64,000 nt of DNA from Helichrysum umbraculigerum (Eukaryota; Streptophyta; Magnoliopsida; Asterales; Asteraceae), in contig CATIUR010000004.1 in the NCBI GenBank assembly GCA_949592205.1, positions 92,898,337-92,962,336 on the forward strand, written 5' to 3'. How positions within the stretch are numbered: position 1 is the first letter of the stretch; each line of letters opens with the position of its first letter. Under the pieces are notes generated by a model. It was not told where the DNA came from. It did no database searches and worked only from the letters and a program-made list of their open reading frames with translations. A program made the translations under genes and the position numbers. This document shows positions 11,501 through 22,372 of this stretch, piece after piece.

Positions 11501-13846
11501 TTATTGAAGATGCTTTAAGTGCTCGGTTGTTCCCTTGCTAAACACGAGGATATCATCAAAATACACAACCACAAACCTGCCAATAAAAGGCTTAAAAACA
11601 AGATTCATTAGCCTCATAAACGTACTAGGAGCATTAGAAAGCCCGAATGGCATTACCAACCATTCGTACAAACCATCTCGAGTTTTAAAAGCCGTTTTCC
11701 ACTCATCACTGGGTCGTATACGAATCTGGTGATAACCACTCCGAAGATCAATTTTTGAAAACACAGAAGCACCATGAAGTTGGTCCAACATATCATCGAG
11801 GCGGGGAATAGGGAACCGATACTTAATAGTAATCTTGTTAACATCTCTACTATCCACACACATGCGAAAAGACCCATCTTTCTTTGGAACAAGTAGGTCC
11901 GGAACAGCACACGGACTCATGCTTTCTTGCACCATTCCTTTCTTCAACAACTCATCAACTTGTCTTTGGAGTTCAGCATTTTCTTTCAGGTTCATTCGAT
12001 AAGCTGCTTTATTCGGTAAAGTTGCACCCGGGACCAAATCTATGCAATGTTGTACATTTCTCATGGGAGGGAGACCTGCTGGAATTTCATCAGGAAAAAT
12101 AAACCGAAACTTTTCAAGTAAAGGAATCAGTATTTCAGGGAGTTTCGGGTTCTCATCCCCCACTTCTTTTAACACCAAAGCGTACGCCACTTTAGATTCA
12201 TGCAAAGCTTCACTAAACTCAGATTTAGACACATAAAAATTACCTTCTCCTTTGTTGGTTACTGCCTCTTTCAACTTGGAAGGACCCAAAACAATCTTGA
12301 CCCCATTCTTCACAAACGTATAGGTGTTTTTCAGCCCATCATGCACGGTTTGCCTATCAAATTGCCACGGTCTTCCCAAAAGCAAGTGACACACATCCAT
12401 TGGTACAACGTCACACCATGCTTCATCTTGGTACTTTTTACCGATAGAAAAGTTCACCAAACATCGTTGGTCCACCTGAATCGATTTACCCTTATGTAAC
12501 CATGAAAGTTTATAAGGATGCGGGTGCTTTTCAGTCTTAAGAGGTAACTTTTTCACCATGGTTTCGGAAACCACATTTTCACAACTACCACTGTCAATAA
12601 CAACATCACAAACCTTTCCATTCGAAGTGCATCTCGTATGGAAAATGTTGTTGCGAAGCCATGTTTCATCATCATTTGACTCAATTGGTAATGCTCTCCG
12701 AATCACCAATAATTCGCCCGAGTCCCCATAAATAATATCATCAGTTTCATCTTCTGGTTGTTCATCAAATATTGGAGTGGAGTTATATTCACGAGACTCA
12801 TCTTCATTTTCCTCTACAAGTGTAAAAACCCGTTGGTTTGGGCAATCAGAGGCAATATGCCCAAAACCTTTGCACTTGAAACATTGCACCGATTTTTGCT
12901 TAGCACGAGAAGAACCAGCCCCTGTATCATGGGTCTGTGGAGTTTTTGATGCCTTTGTTGCTGCTGATTTCGTGCTTTGAGAACTGCTAGCACGGTTGGT
13001 TGCATAACCTCGAATTGGAGCTCGACTATTACAATAGGTTGCTGATTTTCCACCTTCTTTTTCCATAAGTTGTTTCTCAACTTTAGTGGCAAGTTTATAA
13101 ACATCATTATAAGAGATAAAGGGCTGTAAAATAACCACATCACGAATCTCCTTTCGTAGCCCGCGAAGATATCGCTCAATGGTTTGTTCCTCGGGTTCTA
13201 CAATACCGCACTTCAACATTAAATGATCAAACTCCTCTGTATAATCTGCAATGGACAGATCACGTTGTGTAAAGTCATGTAATTGGAGAAATGCTTCCTG
13301 TAAATACCCATCTGGTAGAAAAATTTTTCGTAACTCGCGTTTCATTTTCTCCCATGTTCTGATTCTAGGCTTGTTCTCGTGGGCTCTCCTCGACTTTAAC
13401 TGCTCCCACCAAACAGAAGCATGTTTCTTTAGTTTGATGGCAACAATTTTAACCTTCATATCTTCTTGGACCTGTTGATAATCAAAGACTCGCTCAACAG
13501 TGTGAATCCAATCAATAAACTCATCGGGTTGGATTCGACCTTCAAACACCGGAATATCCCTTAAGTCAGCACGTCGATGGGTACGATTGTTCCTTCGATT
13601 ATTGTGCTGATGTTGATTCTCTTCATCACTAAATTCCAAGTGATGGTTGTTGTGGAAGGGATTGAAATCCTCTTCTTCCGATGATTCATTTTCTGGTTCA
13701 TCTTGGTTTCTTATAGGATTCTCCACGCGCTCAAGACGCAGCTGGAGTTGTTGTACAAGCTGTCTCAACTCATTCACCTCAATGCCTCGTGGGTCAGGTT
13801 CTCCATGCAACTGGTTGACGTTGCGAGTATGACGTCTTCCAACCAT
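11501..13846 (-). pseudogene. Element C: gag–protease–reverse transcriptase ORF (Ty3/gypsy)
   Basis: A 781-codon frame starts 5 bp inside the primer-binding region. Residues 1–90 are charged. Residues 95–260 form a retrotransposon gag domain (DIPVFEGRIQPDEFIDWI, WWEQLKS, DYTEEFDHL). A CCHC knuckle CFKCKGFGHIASDC is at about 322–335. The protease Asp is in VIDSGS at about 417–421, with LLGRPWQFDR as its distal motif. RT motifs follow: PAGLPP, VPKKDGSFRMCVDSRDVN, SKIDLRSGYHQIRI, MPFGLSNAPSTF and the catalytic YFDDILVFS. It ends at a premature TAA within RT. It belongs with the downstream pieces as one decayed gag-pol gene. Confidence 0.92.
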
Positions 13847-13850
13847 TCTC

Positions 13851-13870
13851 GGCCTGTTGCTCTGATACCA
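13851..13870 (-). other. Primer-binding site of element C (initiator tRNA-Met type)
   Basis: On the minus strand TGGTATCAGAGC, complementary to the 3' end of plant initiator tRNA-Met, begins 2 bp after the LTR. The gag ATG follows immediately (13,846). Confidence 0.85.
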
Positions 13871-13872
13871 AA

Positions 13873-14392
13873 TGACACAAATCGACTGAGATGATCACAA
13901 GGAGTTAGCAAACACAACAAGGAACACACACACTTGGAGGAATACACATTCAACTCACAAATGGGGAAAACTCTCAATATTCTTTCTTAATAATTTGATC
14001 TGATTACAATGATAAGGGTAGCCTCTTGATATAGGCATAAAAGCATTAACTTAAACCAATTATTCATCTACCCATACTTATTGAAAACACCCAAATTTAT
14101 TATAACTAAGAAAATGATCAGGTGCTACTGTAAATTAACCGAAAGGCCGGAAGTCCAGTCCAAAAGATCTTCTCATCTAACCAACTTCTTCCAGAGACCA
14201 CGAATTATTAATGACCATATATTGTAGGGAATTTTGTCTAGTTTCCAGAACAATTGAGATCACATTAAACCGAATCCCGAGCAGAAAGTTATGGCCGAAA
14301 TACTAACTGGTGATCAGAAAGTCGACCATCCCAATTTAGGCCTGCCCACTGATCATAATCAGCTATTCGATCCAACCCATCTTGACCCAACA
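13873..14392 (-). mobile_element. Element C 5' LTR (520 bp)
   Basis: On the minus strand it runs TGTTGGGTCAAG…TTGTGTCA, followed by the Met PBS. The partner 3' LTR at the left end is reduced to about 8 bp (9,433–9,440, TATTGGGT on the minus strand) because element B sits there. Confidence 0.8.
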
Positions 14393-14568
14393 TGTTCCCA
14401 GTAGTTAACTTGTTCCTAACATTATAATTACATAGGTTAAGGCCAACGGTGTCATTCTCCCCCGGTTGAAAAGAACTCGCCCTCGAGTTCAACTCGTTTT
14501 CACCATGATACGGACTGAGATCTTTAACATTAAAAGTAGCTGATACTTTGATATTTCCGGGTAGCTCT
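14385..14568 (-). repeat. Second copy of element C's integrase 3' end upstream of its 5' LTR
   Basis: These 184 bp match 9,433–9,616 with one visible difference (C at 14,391, T at 9,439). The copy holds the last codons of an integrase gene plus the first 8 bp of the LTR, in the same orientation. So the order on the minus strand is integrase end, LTR, then a gag-pol that ends with the same integrase end. This is a truncated tandem arrangement. It breaks off at 14,568 into LTR F. Confidence 0.85.
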
Positions 14569-15410
14569 TGAACTTTAATTTCTTGCTAAAATCTTCGAAA
14601 ATGGATGAAGGAAATGGTGGTGGTGCTATGGTGGTTGTGGGTGGTTTGTGATGGTGTAAGAGATGGTTTTGGGGCTGAGATTCTCCAGAAATATTGAGGG
14701 GAAATGAGAGAGAATTAGAGAGAATTTGATAAGTGTGAATGTGTAGTATGCGTGTGTGAAGATTGGTTAAATCTTGTAATTGAAATGATTGAAGATTGCA
14801 TGTAATATTAGAGGTGGAGGTGGGTGGTGGATGACCTTGGGGGTCCCATTTGAGTCGGTGGAGTGTTTAAATTTCGATTTTCAGACTGTGTAACGTACTG
14901 TGGTCATTTATTCGTTATTTCGTTAAACCGTTAAATCGCGTAGTGTTTTCTTGTGTTGTTTTAATTCATAATATATTTGGGATTATTTTTCATTGAAGTA
15001 TTGTTAAAATACTTTATTTTGAGTTGTCAAAATATTTATTGACTTTCGTTTCGTTGCCGAATTCAATTCGCGTGTTTTTATCGTGTTAGAGACGTTTTAA
15101 CCAAAGCGTATAGGTTTTTCGTGTATTATTATATTAAAATAATAATATAGGATAAATAACTACTAAAATAGATTTAAGTTATTTATAGAAATGTTTTCAT
15201 CAACGTCGTATATTGTGTCGGACTCTGTCCGATCGTTTTGCGTGTAATAACTAATAATTACAAATTTTGTAATACCTCACGTATTAATTTGTTGGGCTTC
15301 GCTAGACTTATCTCATAAAAATAGTGTGAGTTTTCTTAAGTAGGGAATTAGCCTAAGACATGCACGTGATTAATGTTCGTAATTGTACCGAAATTTTGAG
15401 GAGTGTCACA
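14569..15410 (-). mobile_element. LTR F, partial (minus-strand LTR or solo LTR, disrupted by element C)
   Basis: Read on the minus strand it starts TGTGACACTCCTC at 15,410, a form like the TGTAACACCCC starts of the other long LTRs here. It runs through an AT-rich U3 to a CT-rich leader (TTCTCTCTAATTCTCTCTC near 14,720). It is cut at 14,569 where element C sequence begins. No coding sequence is seen. Confidence 0.5.
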
Positions 15411-15790
15411 ACTTTCGATTTGGGTCGTAGGATCAAATGAACTTTTAATCCACACCGTCCTAACCAGGAATTGTTAGTTATTTGTAGGTTGCGGTTTCTG
15501 ATTCCTGAATATGTGATAACCGCTCACACGATCTCACATATACTTAGGACCTTTTTTTGCGATTTTCATTTTCCCTGGCCTAACAACTATTACCCACGGT
15601 AACCCACTGCTAAACTATCACTCTCCCATATCTCTCTCAACCTACTGAAACCGTCAATCACCTACTTTTCCTTGAAACCGTTCGGTAACCCACTACTAAA
15701 GCAATCACTCTCCCATATCGTTCAATAACATGGGTTTACTTTTGCACGAATTAAGAATTGATTTAGGTTTTGAAGTTAGCTGGATAATTA
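15411..15790. other. Unassigned spacer with a short tandem duplication
   Basis: No gene is seen. A ~45-bp segment (GGTAACCCACT…CTATCACTCTCCCATATC) occurs at about 15,598–15,642 and again at about 15,680–15,716. Confidence 0.4.
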
Positions 15791-17394
15791 AACAAGGAAG
15801 GGTAATTTGCAATTTTTGCCATCGTGGTCTTGCGTTTTGACCGATTTTGCCACTTGAGAATTTTTTCTGCAATTTGTACCCCGTGGTTGTCAATTTCCGC
15901 AATTTGTGCCACTCTCACTAACTTTCGTTAACTTTCTCCGTTAAGTCACATAAAATGACCAAACTACCCTTCTATTTTATTTTAAATACAATGATCAAAA
16001 TGCCCTTTGTTTTCTGCAATTCCATTATTCATCCCTTCCATTATCCTTTTTTTAATCATTTCCATTTTTCGACAGAAGATACATGAGACCAATTACATTC
16101 ATTCATTCACCATACATATCTGTTAAACCTTGATTCACGCATATTAACACACTCCGTAGTACAAAACATCACATAGACATCATTTCTCATTGTTCAATTC
16201 CTTTTTCTCTTATATCATGCTTATCATCATAAATAATACGAGTGCAAGACCTGCAAATACAAAACCCAATTCCAAATTTAAAAATTAAAATCAAAAATCG
16301 TAACAACAGATTTGTTAGATCTACAAACCCAAATCGAAATCAAACAATCGATCTTGGTATATGAAGTCGGTGCATATATTTTGAAAGAAGCCGTCGATTT
16401 GAAGGGTTCTTCCTTCACGATTATGTTATATATATTCCGGCCAAACACACCATCTCCCAGAGGCGGTACCAGAAATTTTTCTTGACGGGGGTAAATTTTA
16501 GATGATCGTCACATCAGTATTTAGGTTCTAAATTGAGGAAAAATATTCATCAAGTAATACGTTAAGTTTTACCGACCTAAACTTATTTTTATCATTAATC
16601 AAACATAATCGAGAAAGAATTCGATTTAATTCGATTCTTAACACCAAAAATTATATTGAAAGTTCAAAATTTTAAATGTGAAGAAACCTCGTGGTTAATG
16701 GTGTTTTTGTTTGCAAATTTGTCTTTATAAAAGTTTCAAACTTCTTTACTTATTGTAAACCATAATGCATTTATATGTGCTTTTATATATATATATATTG
16801 TAGACTACTAAAATAAAGAAAAACTTATCACTATTAAAATATATAGTTTCATAGTTCTTTCAATGGTAAGTGTATTCATATATGCAGCTATGGGTGGGGT
16901 TCAAATGAGAATGGCATTTTAAGTGAGAATGGGGGAACCAATCACAATGCTCCATTTTATTTAGGGGTGGAAGGGTAGTTTGGTCAACCTACATCATACT
17001 TAATACTAATTAAATAATTACTAAAAAACAAAAATATAACATATAGATACATACGCACAGCATATACGTATACACGCATTCATCAACACTGCACCAGGTT
17101 CTCTCCAGCGATCGACGAGGTTTTCTATCAAAATTGATCGCACAGAAATCAAAATCGAAGGTAAGCATTACGTTATTTCCACTGTAAATTATTCAATTCA
17201 ACAAACGAATGCTCGATTTGTGATAATACGATTAGGTTATCTGTTACATCGATTAGGTTTGCGCGATTTTAATGTCATTAATTTAGGATTTGATTGACGA
17301 AAACTGCAATAACAATATGATTTTCGATGAATCACTGATTAATTTTTATAAAAAATGCATATAAAAATAACCGAGCAAAAATCGTAATACGATC

Positions 17395-17725
17395 ATCAAA
17401 GTCTGTGTTACTAACATATATGCTAGCAGTAACGTTACAGTATCTGTGTTCTATCTGTTTCGTTGTTAGTTGAGATGATTCCTTAAATAGACTTGCAAAA
17501 ACCAGCTATTGATTTTTAAAAACTAACACATGTGTTACTAACATATATGCTAGTAGTAGTGTTACAGTAGTATTTGTGGTCTATCTGTTTCGTTGTTAGT
17601 TGACAAAAGACTTGCAAAAACACGTTCCAGCTGTTAATTTTTAAAAACTAATACATGTGTTACTAACATATATGCTAGTAGTAGCGTTACAGTAGATGTG
17701 GTCTATCTGTTTCGTTGTTAGTTGA
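17395..17725. repeat. Three-copy ~120-bp tandem repeat
   Basis: The block 'GTTACTAACATATATGCTAG', then GTTACAGTA, then TCTATCTGTTTCGTTGTTAG occurs near 17,407, 17,533 and 17,657. It lies in the probable 5' UTR intron of the FAR1-like gene. Confidence 0.8.
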
Positions 17726-17863
17726 CTACATGGTAACACATGTCATAAACGTTGTTGTTACTTGCTGCTGGTAAAGTAAGTCTTAGTTGTTGAATTTTTA
17801 TGTTAAGTAACAAACGTGGTGCCTGATAAAAATCGAAACTTATGATAGTGCAGTACGAACGAG

Positions 17864-18364
17864 ATGGCTATAATACAAGAGTTTAAAGTTAATGATCAGG
17901 ATCATAAAGAAAATGCAGAGGCTGTAGGTAATTTGAATACCACATGTGCTAGCAGTTGACTAACACATGTGTTAGTTGTATATTAACACATGTGTTAGTC
18001 GTTGGCTAACACATGTGTTAACGGTTACAGAACCTAACATAAAGTGCAAAACACTTTTACAGGACCACTAGCTACACCGACAATCATGCAGTGCGCTCCA
18101 AATGAGTTTGAAACTCCGGGAGGGACTACACTATGGATACCAGAGGTGTCGGAAGACTTAAAACCACACATTGGACAGGTTTTTAAAAAGCTTGATGATG
18201 CATACGTATACTATTTAAGATATGCGAATGCCAGAAGATTTGAAGTTAGAAGCTCCACTCAAAAGAGGTCGTGTGATAGAAAGAAGGCAGAGGCTAAGGC
18301 TAGAGAAGAAGCAAAAGAGAGGGAAAAAGCAGAAGCGGAGGCTGAGAAGATAGCAAAGGAATAG
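17864..18364 (+). CDS. Small two-exon FAR1-like protein gene carried in the inner MULE
   Basis: Exon 1 is 17,864–17,927 and exon 2 is 18,063–18,364; the split Gly codon joins in frame (…GCTGTAG|GTAATT; TTACAG|GACCA), giving about 121 residues. A 5' UTR exon probably ends at AAG|GTAAGC (17,160), with an acceptor near 17,852. Residues ~45–90 (TTLWIPEV, LKPHIGQVFKKLDDAYVYYL, FEVRSSTQKR) resemble the start of the FAR1/FHY3 DNA-binding domain, a family derived from Mutator-type transposases. Family proteins continue for hundreds of residues with zinc-finger, DDE and SWIM parts; here a stop follows a Lys/Glu/Ala-rich helix (KAEAKAREEAKEREKAEAEA). It could be a DNA-binding fragment, or a remnant. 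I infer the domain from a short match only. Confidence 0.5.
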
Positions 18365-18580
18365 ATGAAAAGTGGAAAGTGAATTTTAGATTATAAAAAT
18401 TGAAACTTTTGAACAAGTGTATAGTGTTCCGTTAAATTTTAACATGATTATTGGGTAACTATGTTTTTATTTTTTTTACTATCAGTAAAACAATTTTATT
18501 ATCATTCATATGCTGGAAGTGGTACTTGTTTCTGTTATGTATTGCTAAAATTGCAGTTTGTATATTTGGTAACATAAGTG
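18365..18580. other. 3' flank of the FAR1-like gene
   Basis: AT-rich sequence between the stop codon and the palindrome array. I see no recognisable gene. Confidence 0.3.
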
Positions 18581-19455
18581 TTGATAAACTAACACATCTG
18601 TTAGTGTCAAGTAACACAAGTGGTAGTAGTATTTATCACATGTGTTAGTAGTATTTAACACATGTGTTAGTGTCAGGGAAAGTAAGTGTTAGTGGTACAA
18701 ATAACAATTGTCAGTGATAGCTAGCACAAAACTATTAGTATTAAATAACACATGTGTTAAAGGCGGGTAACACAAGTGTTAAAGGTTAGAATAACAAGTG
18801 TTAGTGGTGAGAATAATTAACACAAGTGTTAGAGGTTGGTAACACAGATGTTAGTATAAGGTAAAGCAAGTGTTAGTGGTATGAATAAGAATTGACATTG
18901 ATAGGTAACACTATTGCGGGTTTTACCTAACATATATTTTAGGAACAGGTAGCAAAAAGTGTTAGGGGTAAGAATAACAAGTGTCAGGGGTAGCTAACAC
19001 TAGTGCTAGTGTTACCTAACACATGTGTTAGTTGTTGGTAACACATGTGTTAGTAGTAGGTAACACGTGTTAGTGGTAGTAACCCAAGTGTTAGGGTTCT
19101 GCAACATAAAACATAAGTAAAAAAGGATGTGTTCGGGGTAAGAATAACAATTGTCAGGGGTAGCTAACACTAATGCTAGTGTTACTTAACACATGTGTTA
19201 GTGGTTAGTAACACAAGTGTTAGTAATATGTAGTAACACACGTGTTAGTGATTTGGTAACACATATGTTAGTGGTAGGTAACACATCTGTTAATGGTCTG
19301 TAACACATCTGTTAATGGTCTGTAACATACGCGTTAACGGTCTATAACACATGCGTTAATGGTCTGTAACAAATGTATCAACACCATTAACAAATGTATT
19401 ACTTTGTTTAGTTCCACATGTGTTAGTGCTTGGTAACACATGTGTTAGCATTTGC
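18581..19455. repeat. Array of ACACATGTGTTA palindromic units
   Basis: Thirty or more units of the form (A)ACACATGTGTTAG recur every 20–35 bp. Variants replace the core with ACACAAGTGTTA, ACACGTGTTA, ACACTAGTGCTA or ACACATCTGTTA. The core CACATGTG is an exact palindrome. A few more copies stand at 17,945–18,025 in the intron of the FAR1-like gene, and diverged ones at 20,110–20,535. Spacer bases (GTGGTAGGTA, GGTTGGTA) are also partly conserved, so it is a degenerate minisatellite as well. Confidence 0.85.
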
Positions 19456-19650
19456 AAAACAACATACAACAGCAGTAAAAAATGATATAATGAAAACCAA
19501 CATACAACGATTGAGGGAGAAAAAAAAACGTAAACCATACTGTTATAAACAAATATACTTGATTACATTGTAGCGAACACATCCGATTTAAAAAAAAAAA
19601 CATAAATCATACTGTTATAAACAAATGTACTCGATTACATCATCAGAATA

Positions 19651-19860
19651 TCAGTTTTCGAAAATAGACTCCGTGGCATTCTCTTCAATGTCTTGTTCAG
19701 CACTTGCTAACTCTTCGACCTCCTTCTGACGGTTTTTAATGTCATCTTTGACCTGTTTTACTATCAAGTCACGTGAGTAGGAATGCATGAAATGATCAAC
19801 AAATATGTGAACACATTCTTTGTGAATGTTTTGCTCGTGCAGTAACATTTTTTGCAGCAT
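19651..19860 (-). pseudogene. Possible last exon of an unrecognised minus-strand gene in the inner MULE
   Basis: The frame continues upstream of its first Met and ends at a stop at 19,651. It reads as a helical, charged segment (VKDDIKNRQKEVEELASAEQ) after a Cys/His-containing stretch. A matching first exon may be 20,665–20,745, starting MDVHDEIAAGTTSSNS and ending at a good donor (TTCA|GTGAGT). The linking exons are not clear. I do not recognise the family. Confidence 0.25.
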
Positions 19861-21208
19861 ACTTTATCCTCAAACGGATAAGTTGTATGTTTTGCAAACT
19901 ACCTTACTCAGCAAATCCGCACTCAAACTTTGAAGAGGCTTCACTAGAGTACTGCTCCATATGCATCATTGCAAAAACATATAGTAATGAAAGAATGTAC
20001 AGCTGACGCATATGATACATATTGCTAACGCATGTGGTAATGAGACAAAATAGCAAAAGAAACAAATCAGTTAACAAAGTTGTAAAATAAATCAGTTAAA
20101 GGAAAATGTAAATTAATAACACATGTGATACTATGAAGAATATACATCAGAATACTTAGCAAAATGCAAATGTAAATAATAGTCTAGTAACACATGTGAT
20201 ATAGTACAATACCACACTTGACAATAACTCCTATCAATCCATGTGTTCAGCCAACTCTTCAGAATCTGTATTTTTGCAGTTCCTGATCATAAAGTTTCAT
20301 GCTAATCAATCGCTATGACGACAAAAGTTGATTCTATTTCATTAAGACATTTCATCGAACACCTTATATGCAAGTTTACTTTAATTATTACAAATGCACA
20401 AATATCACTTTGTTCACACATATATCATAATCATAAACATGATATTCATTCTCAATGCAACTATATACAGACTCACTACACTTGTATCACCAGACATTAA
20501 ATACAAACAAAACGTAGCTAACACATGTGTTACCAAACCATAAATTCAAACAAAAACACATATACACATATATCATCATGTAATACAAGATCAAAACCAC
20601 TTAAAAATGCAATATGAACATATTTAACAGTAAAAAATAAACATAAACTTTGAAAATACTCACTGAATGGCACGGATCGATGAGGCCTAGTATCAATCGA
20701 ATTTGATGATGTTGTTCCCGCAGCAATCTCGTCATGAACGTCCATTTGTACGAATCAATAAACGTGATTGATGATTTTTAATCACTGTTCGAGAATTAGG
20801 GTTTCACAAGAACGAATTTCGGTGAAAACTAAACCGATAGAAAGATGAAGCAAACAGTGTAGATGAAGGAGATGATGATTTTAGCAAGAAACAACAACTA
20901 TCTGATGATTAATCGAACGTATTTCGATTTCTAGGGCTTGGGAAGTTCAATCGCATTAGAGAGAAAGAGAGCGACTTTTAGAATCTGTATGTTTTTTTTA
21001 TGAAATAAAGTGAAAAAAATTATTAATTAATTAAATGGTGATTTTACCATACTACCCTTCCGCCCAAAATCTAATTAAATTTATTTTTTTAATTAAGAAA
21101 TGGGGTATTAATCTAGACCCTTGATCTCAGAAATCTGATGGCTCCGAATGATTCTCCCATTCTCACTTAAAAAGTGTGTACTCATTTGAACCCTACTCAT
21201 GCAGCTAT

Positions 21209-22175
21209 ACTAAATAGAAATAAAATATGAAAATTAAAATGGGTGTATACTATAAAAACATAGTATATATTAAGACTTTAAAAGCAAGAATCGAACGTGT
21301 GATCAACCGGTTGAATGGGTTGGGGATTAACCACTAAGCTATGTGGGCAGATTGTCATTTAATTTCACTTTCACAAATATATAAGACTAGTTACGGAAAT
21401 CTTTGTGTGAGCCATGGCCCACAATGCCCCCACCCTAATACCGCCACTGCCATCTCCAGAAGCAGACCTCCAAGATGCGCACGATCGAAAAAATAAACAC
21501 CACCAAACCGGCCTCCAATCGAACACCACCACTAATCTCGGCGCTGCAGCTATGATAAACCCATCGGATCTACTGTTTCTGGTGAAACAAACGGCCTCTG
21601 GAATACGGGTTTGTTTGGCCGGAAAAATGGAGCTTTTGTTGAAAAAACCCACACCGTAGGATCTAATGGTGGTGCTTGGAATTGCGAAATAGCCGAAATG
21701 GAACAAGAATGCAATCGGTTGTGTTTTCCGGCAGATTTAACGCTAACAACAAAGGAATTATAGTTGTTTTGATGCTGCGGTAAGGTGTGTAGATCCGGTG
21801 GTTGGTGCCAAAGATGACAATCGTTCGGAGTTTTTACAACCAAATCCGTTGCGTTTCCGGCAATGGGTGATAGTAACCGAAGAATCTCCGGAGTTGGAAG
21901 TTTAACCCAGATTCCGGCGATTGGGTTTGTGATTATGATATTGTGATTTTCAACATATTGTGTTGATTATTTTGTGATTTTTGTGTTGTGATGTTAAAAT
22001 TGTTATTGTTATTGGTTGAGGATAAAATTAGGTTTTCTTGAAAACTATAAAAGTTTGATTACAAATTTTTGGTGAAAAAGATTTGCTAGATCTGATTTGG
22101 GTATATGTTAGATAAAGGAAGAACTTCAAGATAGGGTTATGTTTAAAGAAGAAGAAGATTGAGGGTATCTTGGTC
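21209..22175. other. Right interior of the outer MULE, possible captured gene sequence
   Basis: It is more GC-rich than its surroundings (21,410–21,900: GCCACTGCCATCTCC, GAAGCAGACC, CCGGCGATTGGG) and looks like exon or 5' UTR sequence captured by the element, but none of the frames is convincing. Confidence 0.3.
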
Positions 22176-22372
22176 ATTTGACGTTATTTAACGGGGTATT
22201 TTGGTCATTGTACATGATTTAACTAGAAAACTTAACGAAAGTTAGTGAGAGTGGCACAAATTGCGAAAATTGACAACCACGGGGTACAAATTGCAGAAAA
22301 AATTCTCTAGTGGCAAAATCGGCCAAAACTCAAGACCAAGATGGCAAAAATTGCAAATTTCCCAACAAGGAA

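Larger units (their letters stand above)
16892..21198. mobile_element. Inner Mutator-like element (4,307 bp), nested in the outer one
   Basis: The termini are GGGTGGGGTTCAAATGAG and, inverted, GAGTAGGGTTCAAATGAG. Partial similarity continues inward (TTTTAAGTGAGAATGGG in both). The flanks carry the duplication ATGCAGCTAT (16,882–16,891 and 21,199–21,208), 9 or 10 bp depending on the border. It holds a small FAR1-like gene, gene pieces on the minus strand, a ~120-bp triple repeat and a palindrome array, but no DDE transposase. Confidence 0.85.
15800..22363. mobile_element. Outer Mutator-like element (6,564 bp) with ~190-bp TIRs
   Basis: The ends are inverted repeats: GGGTAATTTGCAATTTTTGC at the left and, in reverse complement, GGGAAATTTGCAATTTTTGC at the right, with similarity over about 190 bp (15,800–15,990 and 22,175–22,363). 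The 9-bp target duplication AACAAGGAA is perfect (15,791–15,799 and 22,364–22,372). Long TIRs with a 9-bp duplication are the hallmark of the Mutator superfamily. No transposase is seen in the parts belonging to this element, so it is non-autonomous. Its centre is interrupted by a second element (16,892–21,198). The segment 16,452–16,890 also begins CAGAGGCGGTACCAG, like a hAT-type terminus, but I found no matching end. Confidence 0.88.

Noticed and set aside
12758..13179. Alternative frames within the gag of element C
   Set aside because: Overlap the knuckle and protease coding frame in other phases.
16452..16890. hAT-like element starting CAGAGGCGGTACCAG
   Set aside because: No matching inverted end or 8-bp duplication was found; noted only within the outer MULE entry.
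17930..19455. Considered as a CRISPR-like array
   Set aside because: Units are 12-bp degenerate palindromes with variable spacing in plant nuclear DNA; no cas genes.
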